Assembly (NCBI GenBank): GCA_035610365.1
Contig: CM069432.1
Location: forward strand, 277,921,482 to 277,985,481
Source: Aquatica leii
Lineage: Eukaryota > Arthropoda > Insecta > Coleoptera > Lampyridae
Direction of reading: 5' to 3'
DNA length: 64,000 nucleotides
Position 1 is the first letter of the stretch. Each line of letters opens with the position of its first letter. The position numbers were made by a program, and so were the translations under genes. The notes under the pieces were generated by a model. It was not told where the DNA came from and ran no database searches. It worked only from the letters and a program-made list of their open reading frames with translations. Below are positions 1 through 11,379 of this stretch, piece after piece.

Positions 1-1290
1 TTTTCGAATTGAAGTATTTTTTAGTTCATGTAGAATATGTTTATCTTGTAACAAATAATGGCCTTATCTTCCTTTGTCCCACAAAGTACCACGAGATGGT
101 TTATACCACGACACATGGTATATTCTGGAACGGCCGCTATTATTTCTAGCTTTATTATATTTTTGTTTGCAAATCTGCTTAAAAATGGAGATTATAGAAA
201 AAATACCACCAAGTACAAAGGCGAATGAAAAAAAAGTGTCCCAATATATATCACTTTTTCTTACATGTTAGTTTGTTAACACAGTTAACTATAAAATCGT
301 TGTTGTGTTACATATTATTATATGGTGCGCTTTGTGCTTTTTGTACTTTTCTATTTTAATTTACGAATGTAGTCATTCCTTTTCTGAATGTAAAAGTAAG
401 ACCGATTAGGTCACTTTGCTGTACGACGTGTTGCCCAGTTCAGGGCGTAGTTTATACTTTATCAGTGATACCGACCTACGTGTTCGCGTTTGATAAAATT
501 TATATAAATATACTTATGTACCTTCTTCTTCTAACGTGAACTACTGTCTGTGATAAAATAAATATGTATACTCTGTGTTGCCACTTCTGTCTTGTCATTT
601 GTTCTATTTCAGGTGTGGGTAGATTTAAACGATGTCTCCCTTCTTAGTCTTCCATTGTTTTGGTGCGTTTTTAAATTCATTTTATAATCTAACACCACGA
701 AGCTTACGACTTCTATCGCTGGAACAGTAAATCGTTGCTCTTTCGGTTACGAGGAAAACCACGTAACAACTTTATTATTACTAGAATTGAACTTCCAATG
801 AACATAACGTACGTTCTTAGTTTGAAAATGTATTAGTACATAGTGTCCATGTTGAGTTTGTTATATTAGCATGTATTCCAATTTAAAATAATGTTGTTAC
901 AAACATTTTGTGGTTAAAAAAATAGGAAGGTTGTACAGATACGTTAATTTATTAAATCTAAAATAACGCGTTTTAATGGTAGTAAAACTAAAGTAAACAT
1001 TTTTTAAAGGTAGATAAACGCAGTAGTGCGTTTAAAACGTAGTCGTTTGATTACGATATAAGGTGCGGCGTGCGGATAAAATACTATTATAATCAACGTG
1101 GATTTTCCGGCGTTTATATTTTGCATTTATATTTTTAAAATAGTGGAATTTTCTGGTGATTTAAATTTTATTTAATTAATATTTCGTTAAGTCATAAAAT
1201 ACGTGTTTTTTTTAATTTTTGGTGATTTTAATATAATTAACATTTCGTTATTCAAAACGGCAGACAGTTAATTAGTGTAAAGTTTAGAGG
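1..1290. other. AT-rich spacer, no gene seen; may include 5' UTR of the following retrotransposon
   Basis: No convincing coding potential; the only long frame near the start (74-271) has no recognisable domain. From about 960 the sequence becomes somewhat richer in short GC-containing words (for example around 1020-1080) and may be the untranslated leader of the non-LTR element whose coding part starts near 1303. I could not fix the 5' boundary because no target-site duplication was found. Confidence 0.5.
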
Positions 1291-1302
1291 AGAAGCGAAA
1301 TT

Positions 1303-2252
1303 ATGTCGGATTCCGAGGAAGGGTGGTCGAAGGAAAAAGAAAAAGGCAAGCTACGGTGGAGGAGGTGTTCAGAAAGAGCACCAAAGTAAGGAAATCACCG
1401 GTAGCGGAAGGAAAAGAAAGGAAAGACGGGGAGTTAGTAGAAATGTGTAAAAAACTGTTAAAGGAGGTAAAGAGTATAAGAGAGGAACAAATTAAGATGG
1501 GTAAGAAGTTGGTAGAGAATAATAAAGAGGTAAAGGAGATGAAAGAAGAATTAAGAAAGTCAAATGAAGAATGGAAAAAGAAATTTGAAGAAATGGGAGA
1601 AAAGTATAGAAAGTTGGAGGCCAGATTGGAGAAGATAGAGAGAAGCTGGGAAAAAACGGAAAAAGAAAAAAGGAGAACAAACATAATCATAAGAGGTATG
1701 GAAGTGAAAGATGGAAAGAAGGAGCAAAAGGAGCAGGTGGAAAATTGGTTGAAGAAAGATTTAAATATTGAGAAAACAGTGGTAGAAACTAGAAAGTTAG
1801 CAGAGCGTGTAATGTTAGTAAGGATGGGTACATTGGAGGATTAGTTAGATGTATGGAAGCAAAAAAGAAGGTTAAGAGGTACGAGCATTTATTTAGACGA
1901 TGACATGACGAGAAGGGAAATAGATATACAAAAGAAGATAAGATATGAGGCGAATAGGATGAAGGGAGAGGGGAAAAGTATTAAAATAGGATTCTTGAAA
2001 GTGTGGGTGGAAGGTGAAGAAATATTTAAATTACCAGAGAGTTATAATTGGAAGGTGGAATTTGCAACTAGAAGAGAAAGCAAAGGTAGATCAAGGGGAG
2101 GGATACTAACGGGCATAAAAAGGAACTGGTTGGTTGAAGAAGAGGAGGGAAACGAGAAGCAAGGGAAAGGGATTGTAAAAAATTATCTTGTCAGGAAAGG
2201 AAAAATATATAGTGTTAACAGTTTATGGGCGGGATATGAGGATGATAAATGA
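1303..2252 (+). pseudogene. N-terminal coiled coil and RNA-binding-like region, running into broken endonuclease (copy 1)
   Basis: An ATG at 1303 (MSDSEEGW) lies just upstream of the open frame at 1323-1844 but in another frame, so one frameshift near 1320 is likely. Residues about 35-115 are a Lys/Glu-rich heptad coiled coil. They are followed by RTNIIIRGME, which resembles the RRM-like core of L1 ORF1 proteins; this is a similarity of pattern only. A stop at 1844 interrupts the frame. It resumes at 1905 (TRREIDIQKKIRYEANRM) and then joins KLPESYNW, a mid-endonuclease segment, so the first roughly 80 residues of the endonuclease, including the QETW motif seen in the minus-strand relative, appear deleted. 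Confidence 0.7.
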
Positions 2253-2660
2253 TCAGATTGAGAAAATGGTATAGGGGGAGGAAAAGGAAAAGATTATTAT
2301 AGGGGGTGATTTTAATGCGAGAACAGGGAAAAAGGGAGGAATGATTATTGGAGGGGAAGTAAAGAAAAGAGTTAGCATGGATAAGACAGTTAATAGAAAT
2401 GGGAAAATGCTAGTGGAGTTATGTGAGAAAAAAGGGTGGTCAATTCCTAATGGAAATATAGAGGAGGGGGACAGAAGTGAATACACTTATATGGGAGGGA
2501 GGGGGAATCGGTGATCGAGTACGTGATAGTGAGTGGAGAGATGTAGGAGGACATAGAAAATTTTAAAGTGGGGGATGAAGAGAAATCGGATCATCAGCCA
2601 CTGGAAGTGATTTTAAATGGAAAGGAACAAGGAATTAAGGAGGAACAGAGGGGATGAGGA
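2253..2660 (+). pseudogene. AP-endonuclease, C-terminal half (copy 1)
   Basis: The broken frame contains GGDFNAR at about 2305-2325 and SDHQPLE at about 2589-2609, the conserved EN motifs that carry the Asp/Asn and Asp-His catalytic residues of AP-type retrotransposon endonucleases. The EN protein would nick target DNA to start target-primed reverse transcription. Several stops occur between the motifs, for example near 2512. The stretch from 2660 to 2870 is damaged linker before the RT. Confidence 0.75.
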
Positions 2661-2872
2661 GTAAAAAAGGTGTGGACTGAGGAAAGCATAGAAAGATATA
2701 AGATGAAGTTGGAGCAAGTGATTTAGGGGGATGTAGAAAGAAGAAAGGTATAATAGATGTGCAGGAATATAAGGAGAAGAAAGTGAATTTTAAAAAGGTA
2801 TGTTCTGAGAGAAAGGTGTCGTATAAAGAGAAAATGTAGAATCAAGTAAAGGAAATAAAGAAAGAAGGAGAA

Positions 2873-4424
2873 GTGTGGGAATTTCTAAACAAGGAGAAAA
2901 GAAGAGGTAAGAGGAGAGGAGGTTTAACGGATATAAAGGTGTGGCTGGATTATTGTATGGAGCGTTTGGAGGGAACAATAGAAGGACCAGGGCAGGTGAT
3001 ATTGCAAGGGGTAAATACAAAACAGGAGGGGTGGGAGATAACGAAAGAGGAAATGGAGAAAGCAATAAATAGACTAAAATTAATAAAGACGACAGGAACG
3101 GACGGTACGCAAGGACAGCAATGGAAATATGTAGGGGGGAGATTGAGAGGAAATATAAGAAATTTTTTTAATATAATATGGAAAGGGGAGGAATTGCCAG
3201 GGAGTTGGAAAGAAAATTTAATTCTTCCGGTTTATAAGGGAGGGGATAGGAAGGAGGTATAGAATTATAGAGGGATTAGTGTCACTAATGCAAGTTATAA
3301 ATTGTATGATGATCATACAAAGGAGGTTGAAAAAGGAAGTGGAAGAAAAAAGTCTATTACCAGATTAGCAGATGGGATTTAGAGTGGGAAGAAGGGCAAT
3401 AGACTATGTTTATATATTGAAACAGTTAGTGAATGGAGAGCTAGATAAGAAAAGGGGTAAGGTATACGCGTTCTTTATGGACATAGAAGCTGCGTTTGAT
3501 AATGTAAATAGGGAAAAGCTATGGAGGGTGTTAAGGAAAAAGGGAATAGAGAAACAACTAGTAAGCAAACTGAAAGGGATATATAAAGAGACTAAGAATA
3601 GGGTAATAATAGGGGATAGTGTTAGTGAAGTGTTTTGTACGAGGAAGGGGCTAAGGCAGGGGTGTCCTCTTAGCCCTATTTTATTTGCACTGTATATAGG
3701 GGACATAGAAGAAGTGTTGAAGGGAGGTCAGTGTGGTGGGGTTGTCATGGAGGGAGGGATTAAAGTGTGGGTGTTGGCATATGCAAACCATATGGTCATG
3801 GTGGCAAAAAATGAGTTGGAGATGAAAGGTATGATAAATACGATAAAGAGGTATCTGGAAAGGAAAGACTTGGGTTTAAATGTGAGAAAGTCTAAGATGG
3901 TAGTTTTTCAAAAAGGGAGGGGAGGGAAGAAAAAGGAGAAGTCAAGTTGGGGAGAACAGAAGATAGAAGCAGTGAATGAAGTGACATATTTGGGATATAG
4001 GCTAAGGTATGATAATAAACATGATGCGCATATAAGGGAGTTAGCAAAGAAGGGTAACAGGTTATTAGGGCAGGTATGGAGTTTAGGGGAAAGAGTATTT
4101 GGGAAGGAGATCGAGAAGAGAAGATGGCTGTTTGAAAAATTGATTAAAAGTGTGATGATGTACGGGGTGGAGGTATGGGGTTGGAAAGAGTGGAACCTAT
4201 TGGAAAGAGTACAAATAAAATATTGGAAATGGATACTAGGTTTAGACAGGGAGACGCCAGGGTACATAATAGAGGAGGAGGGGAAGTTAGAGAAGATTAG
4301 AATAGAAGCAGGGAAAAGGACGCTGGGTTATGAAGAGAAAATGAAGGAAAGGAGAGAATGTAAAATTTTGCAATGTTGCTGGAGGACGGTAAAAGATAGC
4401 AAAAACAAATATGGGCAGGAATAA
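2873..4424 (+). pseudogene. Reverse transcriptase domain (copy 1)
   Basis: The region copies element RNA at the nicked target. Visible RT landmarks are GSWKENLILPVYKGGDRKEV (fingers, about 3200-3260), then a stop and frameshift at 3262. GFRVGRRAIDYVY starts at 3372. Motif A is FFMDIEAAFDNV (about 3471-3506), motif B is LRQGCPLSPILF (about 3651-3686), and motif C is AYANH (about 3778-3792), where AYADD is expected, so both catalytic aspartates are lost. A thumb region with VTYLGYRL follows at about 3980. The frame stops at 4424 where the glutamine/glutamate-rich linker of copy 2 continues. Confidence 0.9.
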
Positions 4425-4466
4425 AGGAAACTGTACTACCAACGAGGAGGTTTCGCAAGAGAAGAG

Positions 4467-4889
4467 GTGGAAAGAAGGAGAGAGGAAGGGAGATTAAATA
4501 CGGAGGAGATAGTAAGAAGAGATAAAGATTCGCAGATGCGAGAGAGGGAAGGAAAGATAAGGGAAGGAAAATATAACGTAAGGTATGGGAATATAATGTC
4601 CTGGGGAGTTCCTAAGTATCTGATGGGGAGGAGGAGCTTAGGAGAGAAACGACTTATAGCCAGGTTTAGATGTGGAAATGAGGAGAATTTAAATAAGTAT
4701 TGGAAGGAGGATGTAATGAGGAGATGTAGATTATGCGGGGAGGGATGGGAAGACATAGAGCACTTGAGTGAGGAGTGTGGCGAGGTAAGGGAAGAAAAGA
4801 GGAGGAGGAAGACTTTGCTTGGGGAGGAGGGGCAGGGATTGGATTGGATGAAAGCAGTAAAGGAAAGAAGGATAAGAGGGGAGGGTTAG
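4467..4889 (+). pseudogene. C-terminal region with CCHC-like finger (copy 1)
   Basis: The open frame carries CRLCGEGWEDIEHLSEEC at about 4726-4779, a C-x2-C-x8-H-x5-C finger typical of the C-terminus of insect non-LTR polyproteins, followed by a Lys/Arg-rich tail and a stop at 4889. It follows the RT after a short frame-disrupted linker. The same finger appears in copy 2 (CRLCRVGWDIEHLSEEC, one residue shorter) and in the minus-strand relative at about 26975-27030. Confidence 0.8.
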
Positions 4890-5014
4890 GTTTAACGAAT
4901 TAGAATAGTAAGATGGTGATGGAAAGATTTTAGGGGAGAAAGTTTTTTAGTTTATAAATTTCTGTACGAATTATATTATTATGTTAAGAGAATGATGTAA
5001 GGGTAACGTAACCC

Positions 5015-5059
5015 ATCGTAAGGCCGAATGGCTTAACAATTAACAATAAATAATAATAA
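5015..5059 (+). repeat. 3' tail of family A element, copy 1
   Basis: The terminal block carries GTAAGGCCGAATGGC followed by TTAACAATTAACAATAAATAATAATA. The same block ends copy 2 at 9167-9211, and a shortened relative (GTAAGCCAAATGGC on the minus strand) lies close to the 3' end of the divergent minus-strand element at about 26790-26805. Such a shared 3' end is expected for RT recognition in target-primed reverse transcription; that role here is inferred. Confidence 0.6.
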
Positions 5060-6987
5060 TTATAAAATTTGTAACGTAATACTGTCAAAATGTTTATTTT
5101 AAAAACTATAGTTTAAAAAAAAGTTACAAATTAGTAATTCTGTATTCATTTAAAAAGTATTAAACTGGCAATAAACATATTTTAAAAAAATGTGAGATTA
5201 CAATAGTTAATTTGTAAATGTAAAAAAAATTACATTTTAAACTTAGTCAAAGTCACTTTTCTGATTATTTATATTTTCTGTAAAATATAGTATAGCAGGT
5301 AAAACCACAAAAACTGTTTAGGGTGAATAATTACAAATGTAAAACATTAACCAAATACCAAAACTTTAATTTACATGTAAAGGCGTTCTGTGAGCTTTAT
5401 GCAGACATGACGATTCTATTTATGTTTAATAAAAAGATAAACAAATTGAAAAATTCTATCGAAAGTTTGTTACGCAAATTAAAACATAAGATTCAGAAAA
5501 TTAAAAATAACAAGAAAAAATTACTGATAATTGAAAAAACTAATTATTATTTTTTTTAAATTTAAAATAATATGATTGTACAAACGTGATAACGTCAGAA
5601 AACAATAAGTTTCATCGATTTTACAGTATATACGCCAAAAACATGTAGAAGCGTAACGCTAACTAAAAATCGTTACACAATTAGTAACAAAGAAAATCCA
5701 AAATGACGCTGTGTGAAACGGCTTTTTTGAATAACAAGATTAAAAAACACAATCGTTGCAAAAGCCATCACATTTCAACAGAGAAATTGATACGATTATT
5801 AAAATTAAATTTTTTTCGCAAAGAAATATTAAAATTACACAGCAAATACAAAATACATTTAATAAAAGTTTAGACATAAGCAAAACGTATATTAAAAAGT
5901 ACATTTTTTTTATTACTAAACGTATTTACTGACATAAACGATAATAACATTCAAAACGTAACATTTTTAAAAATATTTACATACAAAATGTCAAAACTTC
6001 CAACAAATTAAACTTACATTTGCCATATTTTAGTAAACAAGTTTAGTTTCCTTTGATGTAATAAAGTTATAAAATTTTCAATTACATTTGAAGAAATTTT
6101 ATTAGTATATTTCTTTTTCCACATACAAAAAATTAACAGACGAGTGCTTTTGTAAGACGAAATTGATGCAAAAAGACGTTTAACGCGACTAAAAGATTAT
6201 AATTTCTTTTTAAAGATTATTGTTAACAACTTTATACATGCTACTACATAAGTCCTTATAATTTAAGATACGTTATGAAACTTTATTTCAAACAGAGATA
6301 CAATGAAATTACATTACAGCACTTTCGAAGCAGTGCGGTACTTAAAAGCGTTCTGAAGTGGTTCTATAAATTTATTAAAACTTTCAAAATTGCTACAAAG
6401 CATTGAGCGATGAAGAGTAAAGAAGAATTATAACGTCACTTAAAAAATTGTTTAAAAATTAATAAACATAAACTACATAGAAATAATCTCTTTTTGCATT
6501 GCGGAGCTTAATTTTAAATCTGTTATTTTACGTAATAAAACAAAGCTCTTGTGATTAATAAAGTTTCGATAAAAACGTAAATGACTTTACTTTACTACTT
6601 AATCGCTAAATTGACTTTAGCGTTGATTGACAAAAGTTGACATTTGTCATAATCCACTTATTTAAATATTAAAATTTCGGTTCTATCGAGTGTATTTAAC
6701 TTACGAACAAACGAATAAAGTATGTTGAAGTTCAATTTTAGCCAAAGTATGTGTAATCTATTTAATTATTTATTCAATTAATTCCCAGTAGTATATTCAA
6801 AAACAACTTTTTTTTGATAATTAATAATTTTGTAGGTTAGTATTTGAATTAATTGAAATTAGCATGCCAACACTAGATGTTAAGTTTTAGTTTTTAACCA
6901 ACAATTACACTTGAAAGTAACCGATTTGGTTAGTGAGTTCTGATGTGTCATACAAAAAATTACATGCTTATTTTACATACATAAGTA
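5060..6987. other. AT-rich spacer, no gene seen
   Basis: The stretch is highly AT-rich with many short poly-A and poly-T runs. The frame at 5323-5559 is Lys/Asn-rich low-complexity sequence with no recognisable domain and is judged non-coding. I see no RNA gene or repeat boundary here, except the word TACATGCTTATTTT at 6961-6974, which may be one arm of the target-site duplication of copy 2. Confidence 0.6.
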
Positions 6988-7091
6988 GACATAGAAAGTT
7001 TTAAAGTGGGGGATGAAGAGGAATCGGATCATCAGCCACTGGAAGTGATTTTAAAAGGAAAGGAACAAGGAATTAAAGAGGAACAGAGGAG

Positions 7092-8653
7092 ATGGGGAGT
7101 AAAAAGGTGTGGACTGAGGAAAGCATAGAAAGATATAAGATGAAGTTGGAGCAAGTGATTTGGGGAGATGTAGGGGGAGAAGAAGGACTAAAGGAGTTGA
7201 CTGCAAAAATGGAGAAGGCAGTAGAAAAGAAAAGGTTTGAGAGAAAACAAGGAAAAAAGAGGAATAGAGAATGTAGAGAAGCAAAAACAGAGATGAGAAA
7301 TGCTAGAAAAAGATGGAAGAAAGGTATAATAGACAATGGAAATATGTAGGGGGGAGAGTGAGAGGAAATGTAAGAAACATTTTTAATACAATATGGAAAG
7401 GGGAGGAATTGCCAGGTAGTTTGAAAGAAAGTTTAATTCTGCCGGTTTATAAGGGAGAGGATAGGAAGGAGGTAAAGAATTATAGAGGGATTAGTGTCAC
7501 TAATGTAAGTTATAAATTGTATGCCATGATTATACAAAGGAGGTTGGAAAAGGAAGTGGCAGAAAAAAGACTATTACCAGATTGGCAGATGGGATTTAGA
7601 GTGGGAAGAAGGGCAATAGACTATGTTTATATATTAAAACAGTTAGTGAATGGAGAGCTAGATAACTAGATAAGAAAAGGTATACGCGTTCTTTATGGAC
7701 ATAGAAGCTGCGCTTGATAATGTGAATAGGGAAAAGCTATGGAGGGTGTTAAGGAAAAAGGGAATAGAGGAACAGCAAACTGGAAGGGATATATAAAGAG
7801 ACTAAGAATAGCGTAAAAATAAGGGATAGTGTTAGTGAAATGTTTTGGACGAGGAAGGGGCTAAGGCAGGGGTGTCCTCTTAGCCCTATTTTATTTGCAC
7901 TGTATATAAGAGACATAGAAGAAGTGTTGAAGGGAGGTCAGTGTGGTGGGGTTGTCATGGAGGGAGGGATTAAAGTGTGGCTGTTGGCAGATGCAGACGA
8001 TATGGTCATGGTGGCAAAAAATGAGTTGGAGATGAAAGGTATGATAAATACGATAAAGAGGTATCTGGAAAGGAAAGATTTGGTTTTAATGTGAGAAAGT
8101 CTAAGATGGTAGTTTTTCAAAAAGGGAGAGGAGGGAAGAAAAAGAAGGAGATATAGGCTAAGGTATGATAATAAAGATGATGGAGGAGTTAGCAAAGAAG
8201 GGTAACGGGGTATTAGGGCAGGTATGGAGTTTAGGGGAAAGAGTATTTAGGAAGGAGATCGAGAAAAAAAGATAGCTGTTTGAAAAATTGATTAAAAGTG
8301 TGATGATGTACGGAGTGGAGGTATGGGGTTGGAAAGAGTGGAACCTATTGGAAAGGGTACAAATAAAATATTGGAAATGGATACTAGGTTTAGACAGGGA
8401 GACGCCAGAATACATAATAGAGGAGGAGGGAAAATTAGAGAAGATTAGAATAGAAGCAGGGAAAAGGGCGATGGGTTATGAAAAGAAAATGAAGGAAAGG
8501 AGAGAATGTAAAATTTTGCAATGTTGCTGGAGGACGGTAAAACATAGCAAAAACAAATATGGACAGGAAGAAAGGAAACTGTACTACCAACGAGGAGGTT
8601 TCGCAAGAGAAAAGGTGGAAAGAAGGAGAGAAGGAGAGACGAAGGGAGGTTAA
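7092..8653 (+). pseudogene. Endonuclease-RT linker and reverse transcriptase (copy 2)
   Basis: The frame opens with the linker EESIERYKMKLEQVIWG and passes through the deletion point. It then encodes the RT: SLILPVYKGEDRKEV, LLPDWQMGFRVGRRAIDYVY, motif A near 7695 (FMDIEAALDNVN, with Phe replaced by Leu), motif B LRQGCPLSPILF at about 7860-7895, and motif C ADADD at about 7988-8002 (AYADD expected; the Asp pair is kept but the Tyr is changed). Frameshifts occur at about 7669, 8094 and 8160. The thumb and connection part resumes at 8288 (VMMYGVEVWGWKEW). Confidence 0.88.
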
Positions 8654-8691
8654 ATACGGAGGAGATAGTAAGAAGAGATAAAGACTCGCAG

Positions 8692-9003
8692 GTGCAAGAG
8701 AGGGAAGGAAAGATAAGGGAAGGAAAGTATAACGTAATGTATGGGAATATAGTGTCTAGGGGGGTTCCTAAGTATCTGATGGGGAGGAGAAGCTTAGGAG
8801 AGAAAAGACTTATAGCCAGGTTTAGATGTGGAAATGAGGAGAATTTAAATAAGTATTGGAAGGAGGATGTAATGAGGAGATGTAGATTATGTAGGGTGGG
8901 ATGGGACATAGAGCACTTGAGTGAGGAGTGTGGCGAGCTAAGGGAGAAAAGAGGAGGAGGAAGGCTTTGCTTGGAGAGGAGGGGGAGGGCTTGGATTGGA
9001 TGA
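8692..9003 (+). pseudogene. C-terminal CCHC-like finger region (copy 2)
   Basis: The open frame carries RSLGEKRLIARFRCGNEENL and the finger CRLCRVGWDIEHLSEEC at about 8881-8931, parallel to copy 1. One residue is lost between the cysteine pair and the histidine. The frame shifts in the following Lys/Arg tail. Confidence 0.75.
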
Positions 9004-9211
9004 AAGCAGTAAAGGAAAGAAGGATAAGAGGTGAGGGTTAGGTCTAACGAATTAGAATAGCAAGATGGTGATGGGAAGATTTTAGGGGAGAAAGTATTTT
9101 AGTTTATAAATTTCTGTACGAATTATATTATTATGTTAAGAGAATGATGTAAGGGTAACGTAACCCATTGTAAGACCGAATGGCTTAACAATTAACAATA
9201 AATAATAATAC

Positions 9212-10355
9212 ATGCTGATTTTTTATTGGATAATGACAAGCTTGGGACTTTAGCATATACTTCCGTCGAACGATGCATCATTTGAAAATGATGAAGGATT
9301 GTTACGCGCTCAGGCTCTCACCAACACATAGCGTCAGAAGATATATTACGTCATCAGAAATTGTACCTCCAACTGATTTAGGCAATGATGATTGTGTCGT
9401 TGATTCGCACTGTGAAAAGCAACCTCGTACCAATAGTAACACGAGCAAAACTAACACCAAAGAACAGGAAGTGAACAACAAGGACGAAAAGAGGAAAGCC
9501 ACTAGAAAATGAAAACGCAATGGTTTAGAGTATTCGACAAACACAACAAGATTAGTTCACAGGAAATCAGTCATCAATTAAGAAGTTTTCCTTGATAAAA
9601 AAGGTAGAGGTGTTCCTGTCAATAAAATTTTTATACATCCTATTATTCACGCAAAAAAAAGGTAGGTATTTGGGTAAATACCTTAATAAAGCAAGTACTT
9701 AGAAGAGTGCATATAACAATATTCCAAAAGAAAGTATTCCCAAAGCATGTGTTATGTTAAATATGACACGGTGTGATTTTCGTACCGTATAAGTTTCGTC
9801 CCGGAACACCCTCTTTTCGCTATAACGAGAATAGTGGCTGTCAACTGGGGTAAAACCATTTTGCCGTTGTTTGTGGTACGGTATGATCTAACATACACGC
9901 CCGGCGTGGTTTTTATCTCTAAATATTCACACGCATCCACGTTATAAAGGGGTGTAGTACTTTTGGTTATGTGAAAGTCTTTCTACGGGTAAGAATGGAT
10001 TCTGTTTGTGTGATTTTATTTGATTTTGTCGTAATTTTGGGTACCCACACGCATGCTAATATTGCGGAGATATTAACACCTGCTAATTGATTTGGGAATA
10101 AATTCTATGATGACGTCACAACCTTCAATGTAATGAAAAAGGTGCAAGGGCTACGTTGATTAAGGGTATTGATATGTACCCATTAAATACTACAATTGTA
10201 ACCGTATTGGAAGACCCACTTACTAAAACATCCACATTAATCTGTGGGAAACTTGATGCATCTGTTTTTTTTTCCATACATCGTATAAACCGAACCTTAT
10301 TTGTGAAAACGCCATATGCATGTCATTGTTTATTTTAGCAAATTTTAGGGAAAAT
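9212..10355. other. Unassigned region with short frames
   Basis: Short plus-strand frames (9273-9512; 10156-10338) and one minus-strand frame (9752-9940) show no domain that I recognise. The 9273 frame is followed by KRNGLEYSTNTTRLVHRK across a stop, which hints at a decayed basic protein, perhaps another transposon remnant. This cannot be supported further from sequence alone. Confidence 0.35.
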
Positions 10356-10359
10356 GCTA

Positions 10360-10745
10360 CTAGCTAGAGTAGAGTAGAGCAACAACTTTTACGTCAGCGC
10401 AAAGTTTCCACTCATAATCATGATAACTAATTTTATCAAGGATTCTGAAGATGTTTTCGTAGGTTTCCTTCATATCAACAGAGTATGCAACTGGAACTGA
10501 TGGGAAGTCATTCCCATTTGCCAACAGGACAACTTTTAAGCTTGTTTTTGATGAGTCTATAAACAGTCTCCATTTGTCTGGGTCACATGGCATCTGTAGC
10601 TCTGTCATCAATAAATTTGCATTAGGGCAGAACACTAAACCTTTATCTTCTGAAAAAAAAAACATTTGAGGGTTGCTTGTCTGGTCCTGTAAGAAGATAT
10701 TTTTACTCCCTTTTCTAAGAGATTCCGCTGTTAAAGTCGCGATCC
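10360..10745 (-). pseudogene. Arthropod repetitive protein family, C-terminal part
   Basis: The minus-strand frame (10665 down to 10360) reads CDPDKWRLFIDSSKTSLKVV, then LLANGNDFPSVPVAYSVDMK and ETYENIFRILDKISYHDYEW, then CADVKVVALL. I recognise this pattern (WRLFIDSS..SLK..LL.NGN..PS.P.A..V.MKETYEN) from a protein found in very many copies in aphids and other arthropods and in cnidarians. Its function is unknown and it is probably carried by a mobile element. The frame upstream is shifted relative to the N-terminal fragment, with a stop near 10752 and again around 10730. Confidence 0.65.
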
Positions 10746-10751
10746 TAGGAG

Positions 10752-11345
10752 CTAAGATTTAGTCTTGGGTAACTGCAAATCCCTGACAAGATCATTTAAT
10801 TCCGATTGAGTGAGGAGGTGAGGTTGCCGAGAAACTAAATCTGCGGAATACTCTTCATCATCATTGAACGTATCATTCGAAGCCCCAGGTTGTGGCTCAG
10901 AGTCTTTTAAATCAATTTCCGGCTCTAGAGTATAAGTGTTTGGGGGCTCTGGGATTGGCAAAGTATCGTTATGAGGAACAGGTCTTAGAGCTGACGGAAT
11001 ATTGGGATACTGAATTGTATGCTTAGTTTTGCTCGAAAACCCGACGGTGGAAGTCATACAAAAGTAACAATCCGTAAGATGACAGCGAGGTTCACGCCAA
11101 ACCATGGGCACAGCAAATGGCATTGATTTACGGGTACCTTTGAGCCATTTGGTCAAACTACTGTAAAAAGTCATACAGCAAACTGATGGAGCCCAAGTCT
11201 TGTCTTGGTCGCCAACTTGACAATCAAAGTACAATTTATAAGCTGTTTTAACAAGCGGAGAAAGAGGTTTTCGTTGCGCTTTTAAAGGTAATTCCCCGCA
11301 GACATAGCAGAAGCTATCGGGATGATTTTTACACTCGCGTGGCAT
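10752..11345 (-). pseudogene. Arthropod repetitive protein family, N-terminal part
   Basis: The likely start is the second Met (11345, MPRECKNHPDSFCYVCGEL) rather than the upstream Met. The N-terminus carries a Cys-rich module: CKNHPDSFCYVCGE, YFDCQVGDQDKTWAPSVCC and PRCHLTDCYFCM, with cysteines and histidines spaced as in a zinc-binding domain. A Pro/Asp/Glu-rich linker follows. It ends in LLTQSELNDLVRDLQLPKTKS before a stop, where family members continue into an AELLGSRL-like segment that is visible here in another frame. I interpret the two fragments as one frameshifted gene copy. There is no signal peptide or membrane segment. Confidence 0.65.
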
Positions 11346-11379
11346 AATTAAACAGTAATTCAACGCCCGATATTAACCA

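Larger units (their letters stand above)
1303..5059 (+). mobile_element. Non-LTR retrotransposon, family A, copy 1 (nearly full length, degenerate)
   Basis: The stretch encodes, in order on the plus strand, a coiled-coil N-terminus, part of an AP-type endonuclease, a reverse transcriptase and a C-terminal Cys-His finger. It ends in an AT-rich tail (about 5015-5059) with the word GGCCGAATGGCTTAACAATT followed by AATAATAATA. The sense strand is strikingly purine-rich. Copy 2 (6988-9211) matches it almost base for base from 2557 to the 3' end, which proves it is a dispersed repeat. The single-ORF layout with an L1-ORF1p-like N-terminus fused to EN-RT is inferred. The clade is not assigned. Frameshifts and stops make it non-functional. 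Confidence 0.9.
6988..9211 (+). mobile_element. Non-LTR retrotransposon, family A, copy 2 (5'-truncated, internally deleted)
   Basis: The copy starts abruptly at GACATAGAAAGTTTTAAAG, matching copy 1 from about 2557, and runs to the same 3' tail. Relative to copy 1 it lacks about 350 bp: after AAAGGTATAATAGA (about 7330) it jumps to CAATGGAAATATGTAGG, which in copy 1 lies at about 3118. The possible target-site duplication is TACATGCTTATTTT (6961) versus TACATGCTGATTTT (9210), with a dozen extra bases before the element start. The 5' truncation is the usual outcome of incomplete target-primed reverse transcription. Confidence 0.9.

Noticed and set aside
5323..5559. 78-codon Lys/Asn-rich frame
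   Set aside because: Low-complexity translation of AT-rich DNA with no domain, no splice signals and no promoter evidence.
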